Positions 5,263 through 5,335 of a DNA stretch of 5,335 nucleotides are shown piece after piece. The notes under the pieces were generated by a model that saw only the letters and a list, made by a program, of their open reading frames with translations, ran no database searches and had not been told where the DNA came from. The number at the start of each line of letters is the position of its first letter. Positions within the stretch are counted from its first letter, which is position 1. Made by a program: the position numbers and the translations under genes. This stretch comes from Bacteroidota bacterium (GTDB lineage Bacteria; Bacteroidota; Bacteroidia; Flavobacteriales; Flavobacteriaceae): the NCBI GenBank assembly GCA_018656255.1, contig JABHYI010000266.1:1-5335 (forward strand), in the 5' to 3' direction.

Positions 5263-5297
5263 AAGGTGTTCCGTTTTTTCGGGACGCCTTGACTTTT
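5263..5297 (+). terminator. Intrinsic terminator after tuf
   Basis: AAGGTGTTCCG (5263-5273) pairs with CGGGACGCCTT (5280-5290), 11 pairs with two G-T wobbles, around a TTTTTT loop. The T run TTTT (5294-5297) begins after three other bases, so termination may be partial. It starts 26 bases after the tuf stop. The remaining bases, 5298-5335, show no gene. Confidence 0.72.
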
Positions 5298-5335
5298 ATA
5301 ACGGGTTTAGCTCTTTTGAGCACAATAATCCATAC

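Overview
The window looks like chromosomal DNA from a member of the Flavobacteriaceae (phylum Bacteroidota). The reasons are the low G+C content, start codons preceded by A/T-rich sequence instead of a Shine-Dalgarno (SD) motif, promoter elements of the Bacteroidota type (TTTG, about 19 bases, TAnnTTTG), a bS21 and an EF-Tu of clear flavobacterial character, and a secreted CarboxypepD_reg-like protein of a kind common in this group. Genus cannot be fixed from the sequence alone.

Layout, all on the + strand. Positions 1-281 are the 3' end of an acyl-CoA dehydrogenase gene. Positions 377-1810 encode a secreted protein with a carboxypeptidase-regulatory-like domain and otherwise unknown function. 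Positions 1934-2128 are rpsU (ribosomal protein bS21), with its own promoter, a strong SD and a clear intrinsic terminator. Positions 2214-3104 encode a complete XerC/XerD-type tyrosine recombinase. Positions 3105-3323 hold no gene but contain two good tandem promoters. Four tRNA genes follow, Thr(TGT), Tyr(GTA), Gly(TCC) and Thr(GGT), separated by unusually long spacers of 107-128 bases, and then tuf (EF-Tu, 4050-5237) with a terminator hairpin behind it.

How the parts relate. The right half is a translation block. The tRNA order and anticodons are the same as in the E. coli thrU-tyrU-glyT-thrT-tufB operon, so tRNAs and the factor that delivers them are probably co-transcribed. rpsU is the only gene here with a strong SD. 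In Flavobacterium, bS21 helps to hide the 16S rRNA anti-SD, so an SD on rpsU itself fits a feedback loop in which ribosomes short of bS21 make more bS21. The recombinase lies between rpsU and the tRNA block. The hibernation-factor gene (hpf/raiA) that I would expect between the recombinase and the tRNAs in related genomes is not present.

I see no CRISPR array, insertion sequence, prophage or defence system. The points most worth a second look are the rpsU control region with its overlapping four-codon ORF, a cluster of ATTCAAA/TTTGAAT heptamers from 3094 to 3513 including a perfect 14-base palindrome, structured inter-tRNA spacers with one terminator-like hairpin, and a possible recombinase promoter nested in the rpsU terminator.
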